A stretch of DNA of 64,000 bases from Ciona intestinalis (lineage: Eukaryota; Chordata; Ascidiacea; Phlebobranchia; Cionidae), in the NCBI RefSeq assembly GCF_000224145.3, contig NC_020166.2, positions 7,284,512-7,348,511 on the forward strand, read 5' to 3'. Made by a program: the position numbers and the translations under genes. Positions 22,346-33,300 of the stretch are shown one piece after another (the first letter of the stretch is position 1; each line of letters starts with the position of its first letter). The notes below the pieces were generated by a model. It saw only the letters and a program-made list of their open reading frames with translations. It made no database searches and was not told the DNA's origin.

Positions 22346-23139
22346 ATGAACAAGTCAGTAATACTCTTGCTTCTCATCGGACTCCTCGTCCTCACGGAAA
22401 CCACTGACGCATTTCTGATGGACAGCCGTCGTCGCCGTCGACGTGGTTATGTTAATTATAATCAACTACTTGTGAACAGACGTAAGTGGATATTTTATAT
22501 GAAGACAGATATGTCCTATTTAAAACTTGAATTATATGTTTATCTTATACGTGGCGGAGCAACGGCAGTCGTTATAACATGGGTGTATTTTACGTATATC
22601 TCATGTCCGTTACTATTTAGGGTGGGGAAAATGGGACACTTTATCGTTCTATTTTTTAGTATATACCATTTAGTAGTAAATAAAGAAAATTAAATAATAA
22701 TAAAACCGCTTTCCCACGACTCCCATAGACCGTTGGTAATTGTTTAAACACGATCAGGATATTTGGATATTCTGTGTTGAAGGTGTTCCATCTCTCCCAG
22801 TCCCACCCTACTATACTTTATGTATGCGAGGTGATTGTTTTATTTCTCTGTATGGCTGACAGTTCGGACAAACCATTAATACACTTACTGGGTTGAAGCA
22901 ACTCCCGTAATGGCCAACAACACAAAAGCCACGATGGTATAGCAGCGTCGAACATCAAAATTAATACTGTTTATTTATACGCTGCGACACCCTAATCACT
23001 AAGCCACAGCGTCGGGCGTTAAATACTTCTTAATTTATGTTTAAGTAGAATATGTGTCATATTATGTATTCATTTGTATATCCTTCTAGTTGAAGAAGCC
23101 GACGAGAACTTTTTAAGCGATCGTAGGAGACATTTTTAA
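22346..23139 (+). CDS. Secreted peptide precursor with polybasic processing sites, novel
   Basis: Two exons: 22346-22481 and 23090-23139 (stop 23137-23139), phase 1, 61 residues. Residues 1-22 form a clean signal peptide (MNKSVILLLLIGLLVLTETT, then DA). A short linker FLMDS leads to six consecutive arginines (28-33), a 23-residue segment starting GYVNYNQLLVN and ending ENFLSD (34-56), then RRR and the C-terminal HF. Polybasic runs are typical prohormone convertase or furin sites, so the central segment is the likely mature peptide. It has no cysteines and no C-terminal Gly for amidation, and it matches no tunicate neuropeptide I remember. The ATG follows directly on an AG acceptor (TTACAG|ATG), so a UTR exon or spliced leader precedes it. 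AATAAA lies at 23231. Alternative: a cationic antimicrobial precursor. Confidence 0.65.
22530..23015 (-). mobile_element. SINE split by a nested fold-back element
   Basis: Reverse-oriented SINE parts flank a fold-back copy: 22535-22612 holds the complement of the 3' half (GGCAGTCGTTATAACATGGG), and 22815-23010 holds the complement of the body and head (TGTATGGCTGACAGTTCGGA, and CACTAAGCCACAGCG from box A). The interruption lies at 22617-22813. All of it is in the intron of the peptide gene. Confidence 0.8.
22617..22813. mobile_element. Fold-back MITE-like element, copy 8, nested in a SINE
   Basis: Ends TTTAGGGTGGGGAAAATGGG and CCAGTCCCACCCTACTATA, with CCATAGACCGTTGGTAATTG and ACACGATCAGGATATTTGGA inside. 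It is a nearly complete copy. Confidence 0.88.
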
Positions 23140-23968
23140 GCGACCCAGTTTAATGGCTGGTTGATCTATGTAGCAAACTGAACATTGTGGAAATATAATT
23201 AATTTCGTTGCTACAATGTCGATATGCCGCAATAAATCATACCGAATTTACTTGCCTTGTTTTGTTGAAGTTTTCCACAACTTGGTATGATACCGAGATG
23301 CCGTAAACTCGTTGTCGCCGAATTGTGCCAAAACGCGCACAGCACATATAAATTTCGGTTATTTTTGTACACCGAAGATGGACCCGCGACGTCACTGGTT
23401 CAAATACAAATCACAATAACTTGAAAATGGTAAGTTTATGAACGAAAAAAACGTGTGTCGTTACGTTTAGCTCAGTAAGGACTATCTGTACGCTAATCAT
23501 TTTTTTATGTTATTTCTATTATTTTAAATAAAATAACAGAAAAATACGCATGTTTCTTAGATTTTCCAAGGTTTAAATTTGTTTTTAATCCCAATTTTCC
23601 CTTCAAATTAGCGAAAACCGTTCATTTCCCATACCTTCTATATTCTTTTGGACACAAAATCGCGTTCAATTTGCCTTTACGTAACAATGGGTTGGACTAC
23701 CCGATATTTCTATGGGATTTGCTGCGGACGTGATACAAGCTGTCGGCGTAATGTCGATCAGCTGATCGTGGTTTGCAGAAGTTGAAGTTTTGCATGCAAT
23801 GTAAATAAACGATCTATATTAGTCAGTTTAGATACCTTGAAATAAAATTCTGCAGTTTAAAAATCAGATGAAAATATATTGTTATGGATTACAAGTTTAC
23901 AATTATTTTATTCAAGGTCCTTTACTGAAAAGCTTTTATTTGATTGAACATCACTTTAAAGCGTCAGT
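23140..23968. other. Intergenic, with the AATAAA of the peptide gene and a possible NCOA4 leader
   Basis: AATAAA at 23231-23236 fits the peptide gene's polyadenylation signal. A donor-like AAAATG|GTAAGTTT at about 23428 could end a 5' UTR exon of NCOA4. No other feature was recognised. Confidence 0.45.
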
Positions 23969-26803
23969 ATGAATCCTGTTAGGGCCGAAATTAAAAAGTG
24001 CTTGAAAACAAATTACGATGAACCAACTGATAATTTGGAGGCTGATATTCAACGTGTAAGAAACGCTTATAACGTAATAAATTTAGTTGTTAGAGTAAAT
24101 CTTCTAGTTTTTTATTCGATACTATATCATATCTCAGGCTTAATTAAAACAGTTTTTCAAATTATGATAGCCTTTTATTTCTGCCACCGGTTTATTTATA
24201 AGCTTTATAAATTTTTCCAGGTAAAAGAAAACATTCGTTCTGTTGTTCAAAGTCAAATCCGGCAAATGCAACTTCGAGAACAATGGTTACTGCACCAGGT
24301 TGACAGTGTGCATGAGTGCTTGACCAAAATAGCACAGAAAAATTCTGAGCAACTTGCGGAAGTAAGTGTGTTTGATTAATTGATGGTTATACATAAAAGT
24401 ATGCATTTTTTTATTACTTGCAAAATATTTAGTTTGTAAATCTGTAGAATTAGAGAATCTATATTAATAAATGTAACTTGTTTATCCTCTGTTAGAAGGG
24501 AAATAAGTTGTTAAAACACAAATTTCATAGGCTTGGACCTTACCAGCTCATTTAACTTAATTGGTATTATTTTGTTGAACTATATTCTTTGGTGTACAGG
24601 CAAACACTGCGTCATGCTGTGGCACGTATACATATTTTAGTCAGTTCATTTATTGAAAACCTGTTATGAATAACATTCAGTTGTATGTTTAAATCTTATT
24701 GGCCATCAATAGAATGTTTGTATTTATCATACATGTGTTTCAGACGAGAGGAAAACTGTTGTGTTGCTTGGATTTGATGGAAGAGGTTAACGCAGATAAC
24801 AGTCTTTCAATACAGAAGTACGCTAAGTCAGTGTTGAAAACTTACAACAAAATGTAAGTGTAAACACTGGTTCATTAACATGTAGACATGATGCGAATGC
24901 AAGATACTGTTCATGGGTAAAAAAGTGAGACTGTGTAATAGAGACGTGACTGGCTGTATAATTTCCGTCGTGCTTAATACCGGGAACTGGTATTTGACTG
25001 CGCAAGCTATACTTAGCAACAATTAAATTGTAATTATCTGGATGTGTGATTCATGCTGTAAAAGCATGTTGTAAACATAAATGTATTTCATGAATTCTCA
25101 GTTATAAAATAAATGTGTATGTCACTAAACATGTTTACACCACATTGTGTTGACAGCTTGATAATGGATTAAATGCAGAAGCAGCTGTTAGTGAATGACA
25201 CTATACTTTGTACACATATGTGCAACTGTTTAAATTTTTTGACACAGTGTTGTTCAGACTATATTAGTTTTATGGCTGTTTTGTTACTAAAATTTTAAAA
25301 GAATAATAATAATAGTATGGCAATAAAATATTCACCAATACATTTCTAGATCATAATGTAGTCTTGTAGAATATATTTATTGAATATTACATTAATTGGA
25401 AAAATATAAAATCCTGGTGGTTCACAAATATTGCACAGTTTTTCAGGCATTGAGTCACGGTACAGATTATGTTTACATATTCAAAAATCTAAGGAAATAT
25501 TTAAAATTTTGCATTATCTAAATATCTATACCAACACAGGGTAGCACAAGAAACACAGAATCATTCAAAACAAGCCATCTCATTTGACTACAGCGATATG
25601 AGCAACAAGATTCAAAAGTTTGGATCGATAAGTTGCAAAGAAGAAGACGTGTGTTGTGATGACACATGGGAGTTTCCGGAAAGTGAAAACTCTCTTGATG
25701 ATTTGGATTCCCAGGTAGAAACATCAGAAAGATGCAAAGAATATTTTTCTGCTCAGTACAATTCTGAAACTGCTAAAATGTTTTTTCCAATTATGTCAAG
25801 TAAACTTGCCTGAACTGTGCACACAAAAAGCTGAGGTTTAATATTAAAATATTAAATAATGGTTCACCATACCAACATACCATGTTTGCGATTTGAGAAC
25901 ATTGTGTATATCTGGTTCATCGTGTTTATTTTTAGGAGGATAATTGCAAGGACTGCTGTGGATCTTGTGAACCAGGTAAAGAAATTGAAGACATCGACCA
26001 AATGTTTGGTAAGTCACAATTTCTAGAACTGTTTTTTTTTGTGAAGTTTACAGATGTTGCTTAATGGATATTAACACAATACAACACTGAGTTGTAAGAT
26101 GTCATTAAAATGCATGTGTCATCCATTACTGTTAAACATTTCCCATTTTTTACTTGCTGTTAATAAAGTTTACAAATTTTATTTCATAGGAGGTAGGATG
26201 TTGAAGGACGTCTGTCGTGCTAATGAAGTTTGTGCAACACACAGCGAATGCCTTTGCGATCAACCTTGTTATCTAAATGCTGAATGTTCAGAGGTGGACC
26301 ATGTCCCAACTGCTGTACTAGATGTTGAGAAAGCAGTATCTTCAATCATGCATGAACCAAAAACCAAGGAGCAACCAGAAACACCACACCACGTAACAAC
26401 ACGCTGGGAAGACTTAGATGTTCAAGATTCCTCACATGTACAGAACAACACCAGTTCAGCTGAAGAGAAGTTTCAAAACCAGGTCAACTTGTTGGAAGAG
26501 CAATTTTCTCTGATCATGTCAGAAACGGATGTGAAAAGTGATCGTCAAGAATCTGTACGACTGCCATGGTCTGTGGACGAAGTTTCTGCAGTCATTGATG
26601 GAATACTCAGTGAAACAAAAGAAATAACCGAAGAAAAAGATGTTCCTTCTAAGATGATGATGATGGCTAGTTCATTTGGTGGAAAGAAAGGGTTGTTTTA
26701 CGAGGAAAAAGCAGATATGGAAAAAACAGAGTTAAACTATGCTGCAACATGGACCACAGTTGATTCGATGCATGATTTACTGAGCAGTATTTTAAGAAAT
26801 TGA
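23969..26803 (+). CDS. NCOA4: NCOA4, ferritinophagy receptor (short form)
   Basis: Six exons: 23969-24055, 24221-24361, 24744-24853, 25540-25714, 25936-26008 and 26190-26803. All junctions are in phase and give 399 residues. The N-terminal third is the coiled-coil ARA70 domain (LREQWLLHQVDSVHECL; human SREVWLYEQVDLIYQL). Residues about 203-222 contain VCRANEVCATHSECLCDQPC, matching human [20 protein letters not shown] with every cysteine spacing kept; in human NCOA4 these cysteines have been linked to iron-sulfur binding and iron sensing. The C-terminal part is acidic and ends TTVDSMHDLLSSILRN. NCOA4 carries ferritin to autophagosomes for iron release. The protein is much shorter than human NCOA4 (about 614), mostly by loss of the repeated W-L segments. 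AATAAA follows at 26821. Exon 4 stays open past its donor for 32 more residues (see findings). Confidence 0.92.
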
Positions 26804-27445
26804 ATATTAGTATTATATATAATAAATATTAAGACGGATGTAAAACTTGTCATTCCAGTGTAAATAAGGTGTGCAGTTTTCAATGCGACTTATGTTCATA
26901 AATCCTTTAATTTTACCTGCTTTTATGTATATTACTTCCCTAAGTCTTTGTGGCTTATTTTATTGCCAGAAATATTGATTCAAATAAAGTCATACCTTAA
27001 TCAAACATCATTGCCATCGTGTAAGGAAAAGTTTTATCATGATGTAGATATAAGATCTTCATGGCCATCATTGCAAATTTACTTTGAAATGCAACAGAAG
27101 CAGAGTCTTACCCTACAACACATTCTTACCCTACAACACATTCATAATCTATCAGACCACCTAAAAATTACAAGTAGTTTGAAAAGGCCACTTAGAATGG
27201 TTCTTGGCTACCGACTAAAGTATTCAGTTATTTTTGTTAGTTTGTTGATAAAAATTTTTCTGTGCATTACTTTTTCAGAAGTTAGTCGGGCAACTAAAAA
27301 TGGCAAAATCAAATTTAGGCGGTAGCTAAGAATACCATCTCAGTACTGTTAAACAATGCTCTTCACAAATATTTCATAGGTTTGTTTAACAGAAGACAAG
27401 CTTAAAACAAAAAACAAAAGTATCTATAGTAGTTACTCACAAAAT
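26804..27445. other. Convergent intergenic region, imperfect inverted repeat
   Basis: This is 3' UTR space between NCOA4 and TMEM177. Segments near 27205 (CTTGGCTACCGACTAAA) and 27284-27329 (AGTTAGTCGGGCAACTAAAA to GCGGTAGCTAAG) are partly inverted copies. The ORF 26948-27325 lacks coding character. Confidence 0.5.
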
Positions 27446-28414
27446 TTACACTGATTTTTCATCTTTTACTGCATTCACATTTTCATTAAATGTTTTTAAG
27501 ATACTTTTAACTCTGGCTTGTTTCTCAGTGTTTGAGGGACCTTTCCAATTTATAAACCAACCGTCAATTTCGTTCCCATAAGCAGTGTACATTTTTTCCC
27601 CTCTTTTTCCTAGCAATGTTCGATGAGCTTGATTGCATTGCATGAGCTTGTTGTAATATTCAACACCGCCCAATGCATAGTCTCTCGATAAGCTAGCTGC
27701 TTTTTTATCGACTGAGTGCAACATTACATGGTTTAGTCCTGACTTGGCAAAAATGCAAGCCATCCAAGTTCCTATCATTCCAAACATAGTTGCTCTGAAC
27801 ACAGAAATAATAGAGGCGGACCGTTTGCCTCTAAAAATGAACCTAGGAGCGTGAAAACATGCGAAATACCCTAGAAAAACAAACGCAGTAGGAACTAAAG
27901 TTTGCCAAATGGCCCAGTTGTCTTTTAAGTAAAACAAACTCCGTGCAACAGCAAATTGTTGAGCATCTTCAGACAGCACAAGAGATTCCAAAAATTTCCT
28001 TTCACTTGGGCTTTCAGTTTGCATCTTGCGACTTTTTCTTCCAATCCTGATCTCAAGTTCTGCCTCAGCTTCATAAATATTGCGACAGTAGAAGCTTTTT
28101 GGTATCCCGATTCTGTTGTCAGGCTTGTACTTTGAAAGAAAGTCAAACCCAGCGCAGCAAACTGTGGGAGAAATAGTTACATATGGCAGAACTGGACTTT
28201 TGTAACCCATGTCTGATTTCGTAGATACCAACAACCAACGTTGATGATCCAATGGAAATTTTGAGCACTCAAAAGACGCATTAAATGGCATGAACATATA
28301 GGAAGGGAACACATGGGGCAAACTGTTCTTCAGAGCAATTGTTGTGGCAAGTACTCCAGTGGCAATTTTACGATATTTATAAATAAACTTGTAGGCATTC
28401 ATGGTTTGATCCAT
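27446..28414 (-). CDS. TMEM177: TMEM177, mitochondrial COX2-assembly membrane protein
   Basis: Single uninterrupted exon, ATG 28414-28412, 322 residues (human 311). The frame is open further upstream but without ATG, so this start is chosen; an AG acceptor (GTTAACAG) lies seven bases before it. It has two central membrane segments (about residues 165-190 and 200-225) and the C-terminal block ALGGVEYYNKLMQCNQAHRT followed by LLGKRGEKMYTAYGN, which matches human GGVEFYEKLLSGN...LLGKDGEKLYTPSGN. IGIPKSF matches VGIPASF. Human TMEM177 sits in the mitochondrial inner membrane and stabilises COX20 and newly made COX2 during complex IV assembly. Gene order and lack of introns suggest a compact housekeeping gene. 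Confidence 0.93.
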   Translation of the reverse strand: MDQTMNAYKFIYKYRKIATGVLATTIALKNSLPHVFPSYMFMPFNASFECSKFPLDHQRWLLVSTKSDMGYKSPVLPYVTISPTVCCAGFDFLSKYKPDNRIGIPKSFYCRNIYEAEAELEIRIGRKSRKMQTESPSERKFLESLVLSEDAQQFAVARSLFYLKDNWAIWQTLVPTAFVFLGYFACFHAPRFIFRGKRSASIISVFRATMFGMIGTWMACIFAKSGLNHVMLHSVDKKAASLSRDYALGGVEYYNKLMQCNQAHRTLLGKRGEKMYTAYGNEIDGWFINWKGPSNTEKQARVKSILKTFNENVNAVKDEKSV

Positions 28415-30154
28415 TTTTAGACTGTTAACAGTAATATCTACAACTGCCAAGACAGATAAACCAAAGTGAAACCGTAAGATTTTCTAATACGTATAGAGTA
28501 TCTATGGTGAAACACTTGCACCTTTTTCTACACATTATAAAATTTGAATTTTGAATGTAAAATGGATTTTTGTGTAAACTTTGCAATGAATCATTGGCTG
28601 TATAAATTCTCACAGCAATCGCCAATGATAATATGCAGTAAAAACGGCATCTAAAATTATACAGTTTTACTTTTGTAACTAAACAGCTATTACACCCAAA
28701 ATTCACTGGCTCGAAGACCAAAGTTCCAAGTTTCTTCGCGAACGTGTGTCTTACTTTACATTGTTGTTGCTTCTTAGCGACCCCTGACGGAAGTTGGCAA
28801 CCAGACACCGACTTGAACAAAATCTGTTAGTAACGTACGCGATACGCCCAGAATCAACACATCTCCTTCAACGTTCGTATACAGCAAACATACATACTCG
28901 CTATAACAAGTTGCTCTTGATGAATTTAATTTTTGATCAAACCCGGCGTCACAGCACAGTGATTTACGCGCTTGCTATTAGCCTGGAGTTTAGAGGTTTA
29001 AGTCTCATTGCTGCCACCATTGCACATTTGTCCTTGGGCAAAAAATTTAACGACAATTGCTTCAACTCAGTCACACGAAGATAACGTGGAACAGAACAAC
29101 AATGTTATAACGACCGTCGTTTTCTTTTAGGTAGGAGAACCATGATAAAGTGTTTGGTTATAAACTTGATTCTAAGTTTTTCCCTCAATCCTAACAAGTT
29201 AAGCTGGTTTTTCACTTCAAATAAATAAACATGGATTCATAAAAAGTGTTCTGTGTAGAATTTCAACATTCATAAATCGCAACAAATAAAACTAACAAAG
29301 TATCAACATAAAAGCAGAACGAAAAGTTGAAATCAAAATATAACCCATAAACACTGAGTGCGAGCCCTTCTGTGCAACTTGCCTTGCGCTGCATATGAGA
29401 CAGGAGTGGCTACCAGCAGGGGCAGTATAATAAATAATATGAAACTATAGGCAAGGTTTTCAAAGTATTTACACAAACCTATTACCTTGATGGGTTAGTT
29501 GGATGAAAATTGCACAAAAATACCAATGAATATTTACTTCTTAACATCAAAATGTTGACTGTGAAACCTCTACTAATTCGTTCAAAAGATTAAACGTAGC
29601 CAAGGCATACTGTATAAGGCTTTAAATGGAACATTTGTAACAGTTAAAAGAAAGAAAAACGAAATACCGTAGGTGCGAAAAAAGCACCAGTATCGGTTAA
29701 AAAGAGGTTACTTTTAACAATGCGCAGTTTTCGAAAAACCTTTGTTGGAATAAAATTAAAATATCCATTTGCAGTATTGTTTAAAAAAGTGTACAAGTTA
29801 AAATATGCTGTGCAGCAGACTCGCAGGGTTTTGCACTAAGCAATAAATGTACCCTGAGAAGCTGAACCCAAAGTTGCAATCAACAGCAACTTGTGACTGC
29901 ATTATAATACAATGGGACTTATGAGTAAAAAAATATGCTATGACAAGCAGGGTTAGTATTGTTTGTTGGTCACAATACGCCTTGTGTGGAATATCTAGCG
30001 CTGTTGATTGTCTAACGTGCTAATCAAAGGTGCATTGATAAAAATTGGAAAGCTTCTCTATAAAATAACCAATAGGTTGGAAGTTGTAGTCCCGACCCTG
30101 CTCTTGCTTTGAAGCGGTTGCATTATCTTGGGTGACATGGGTATTTTCACAGCG
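28415..30154. other. Intergenic between TMEM177 and CREB, with a SINE fragment
   Basis: 28980-29150 (+) holds a diverged SINE: GTTTAGAGGTTTAAGTC near box B, GCTGCCACCATTGCACATTT, AAATTTAACGACAATTGCTT, AATGTTATAACGACCGTCG, and ATAAAGTG. The rest, about 29200-30150, is probably the CREB 3' UTR and flank; no ORF of note. Confidence 0.6.
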
Positions 30155-30302
30155 TTAATCGTTTTGTTTGTGAACGTACAGTTCCTTCAATGTTTTTAGT
30201 TCGTCAATGAGTTGTTTGTTCTGGTTTTCAAGCACAGCCACACGAGTTTCAAGACACTTGACATATTCCTTTTTCCGCCTTCGGCATTCTTTGGCTGCCT
30301 CT
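30155..30302 (-). CDS. CREB1: CREB alternative bZIP exon B (canonical)
   Basis: Terminal exon of 148 bp, acceptor phase 2, stop TAA 30157-30155. It encodes REAAKECRRRKKEYVKCLE, then TRVAVLENQNKQLIDELK and TLKELYVHKQND. The basic region CRRRKKEY and leucine spacing are those of vertebrate CREB/CREM. It is the last exon of the gene, 666 bp downstream of exon A. Confidence 0.96.
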
Positions 30303-33300
30303 CTGAAAACCAATTTTTTACAATTCAAATTAGCTGCAGGAGAGCAAATCTCAATTTCATTTCAAATTTAAATTAAGTAGTCCCAAAACATTTGCAATGC
30401 TCAAAACAAGTTCTTCTGTACAGGAAAAGTCAAATAAGCGAAAACAAAAAAACTTTGGCAAACAATTTCAAATGTTGGTTTTACTAGTGTTTATTTACAA
30501 CAGAATGAAAGGCAGAAATGAGCTATAACATAACACGACAAGGCAAATGAATTTTTAAAACTGGTTAAATAAGCAAAATAAATGCAGCCACATTCATGTG
30601 CAATGTTGTATTATTCCAGAGCTGGTAAGGCAACAAGGCAGTTGCAGGAGGTGTGAATAAATCTGTATGTGCTCAGTTGGTTGAGGTTAATATGCACATT
30701 CTTTGCATGTTACCAGAGTTGTCAGAGGGTATTAAGTTTATTTAGTCATGGCTTAGTCAGTTGAATATTGTGCTGGTGAAAAACTGCTTAAAAACTGTAC
30801 AAAGGAACGCTAAATATCCACGCTAATTGCCAACACTGTTGCTAATACTTAGCTCAGTTATATTTAGCAATATGGCCAGGTACAACTGAATAAATAATGA
30901 AACCAGTTATGTAAGCAACAAATGTGAGAAATTGAAAAACAACGTCAGGATGATTGCTTAAAAATTGTTCAGTGCAATTCATCTCTACAGTACATCTCCT
31001 TTAACTGTTGCAACTCATCTATAAGAGCTTTGTTTTGTGTTTCAAGCACATGGACACGGTTCTCTAAGCACTTAATGTACTCTTTCTTCTTTAACCTGCA
31101 ATCCTTGGCCGCTTCTCTGTATCGTGTGAAATCCCGACAGCGCACAGGGGGTTGAGACATCGGCGACAGAACCAGAAAAACAAAAAGTAAAATAACATTA
31201 GCAATCATGCCGTTACATTGATGCATGCATGGTTAATAATGGTTATTTAACCGTCCGTTAATCTGGTTCTGTGATGCCAGCTCCGCAAGAAAAGCGAACA
31301 AACAACGGAAAGCAAACAAAACTGACCAAACTCATGCTACCATTGCAAATGTTTCAGGATATAAAACTTTTAAAGGTAAAAAAATTGTTTTGGAGGGTGA
31401 AAAAAAACTTTGTATATGCACTAACAGGTAAACAAACTTCTATGTCTGACTAGTTTTCGGATGAAATAAAATTATAATGCATTTCCGGCAAAAATGGTAC
31501 ATGAAGTACTAGATTAAGAAAGCTAAAATAATGAAAAGCCAAGTTACAAACCTGTTTTTCATTAACCTCAGTTCCCGCTTCCTTGAAGCTTCTTCTGCCA
31601 TCTGCTGAGGTGATTGCATGCTGTTACCACTTAACACAACATTAGGAATTGCATTTGATGAAGTGGAGGTACGGATTTGGTACATCTGGGAGTCGCCTCC
31701 TATAAAAGTATTTCATATTTTTAATTTACAACAACAATTTAAAGTGACAAACAATGGGTTTTTAACAAATATTTTAATCTCAATAATTTTTTTAAAATAA
31801 ATGTCTGTAAAACTATGCATTTTCTGATAAAACTATGCAGTTGTACACAAGCACAGAGTTTAGTTTCAAGTATTAAAAAACTAGTAAATACACCAGACAA
31901 CATACCTTGTACCACAACATGATTCCCTGGCATCCACAGGGTGTTTCCGCTGGTATTGGAATCTTGTACTAAAGCAGCTTGGCCTTGTGCGAGGGCGTTG
32001 GCCATGGAGAAAGTTTGAAGACCAGCCACGGAGGTCACATGTTGATCATGGTTTAAAGCAGAGGCCGGTATTTGAATTGTTTGTGGAGATTGGTGGACAG
32101 TCACTGCAACAATAGAGAGGATAACAAATGCTTCCTGTTCATATTGGGAATTTTACATGGCCTTAATCTGAATTCAACAATGTTACAGCGAACATTCCTT
32201 AGCATTGCTTGCTGCAAGCAATTAACAACAAGTTGATGTTACTATACTAACCATGACTACTTGCAATATACAAACCCTGTTTCACAAATTTTAGTATGAC
32301 CACATGAATGGTGTTTAGTGTTTATACAATATGGCAGATTAATGATATATATATACATAACAGATTGTGTGTAAGATGATTAAATTAAACCAAACATTTA
32401 AGTTTAAACAAGCAGAGAAAAGCAAGCATAACTTTACAAGCTTACACAGTATGACAAAAGTAATCAACAATTTAAATGTAATGCATATTGTGTTTCAACT
32501 TATATGAACCATAGAATGATATCATGTACAAGAGAAATGTTATCGTTTAGCAGTAACAGCAGGAAGTAGACTGGCTAGAGAACTGAGACCAATTTCCGGT
32601 GCTGCTCACCAGTTTCAAAACAAAAACAACAAAGCAAGATCGTTCTTGCACTGTTGTGTTGCGAATATTTAACAAACAAGAAAAGAATAACAAATTACAA
32701 TGATGTTTTCCACCCCGTGTTTGCATATGTGATAGGCTACTGTATTGTTAAACTCTGTTACCTGTTCCACTCCCAGTTTGGTATGCTATGGTTGGTGCTT
32801 GTAATGGAGTTACCATTTGACCACCGGAGTCAGATTCGGAGCTTTCTGAAGATTTGCTTCCACCTGGTTCATCTTTGACTCGTTGGTTTGCATCTGGTTG
32901 TCCTGACAACTCGTTTAAAATTTTCCTGTTTGTTAAAATAACAATTTAGCTGATTTTTTAAAAGTTTTTTTCTAAGAATAACCATAATATAAACAGTAAA
33001 CATTGCAACAAATAAACACAGGCGGTGCACAAACAAACAAAACTTGGTATCGCTTGTATATTTAAAAAAAAAAAAAATATGATTACTTCTAAGACGAAAT
33101 GACTTTAATACCCTACTCTGTCTCGAAAAACCAATAAACTGAAAAAGCAATACCTGTGCTTATACAACCAGCAGCATGCACAGACTTAATCAAGACCGAG
33201 CAAAGCAAAATAATGAAATTCAAGTGACCTACCAGCCATAAGGCTGCTGCTGTTGTTGGTCGTAGTCATTATAATACTGCGCAGTTCCGTACATACTGGT

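Noticed and set aside
26948-27325. 125-residue ORF downstream of NCOA4
   Set aside because: It lies in a convergent 3' region and includes a repeated ITLTLQHI segment and part of an imperfect inverted repeat; no start context or family.
27446-28450. 334-residue start for TMEM177
   Set aside because: The codon at 28450 is TTG; the first in-frame ATG is at 28414, right after an AG acceptor.
30969-31226. Exon A read as a separate small secreted bZIP ORF
   Set aside because: The upstream hydrophobic part is intron; the acceptor at 31117-31118 restores the exact phase of the CREB gene.
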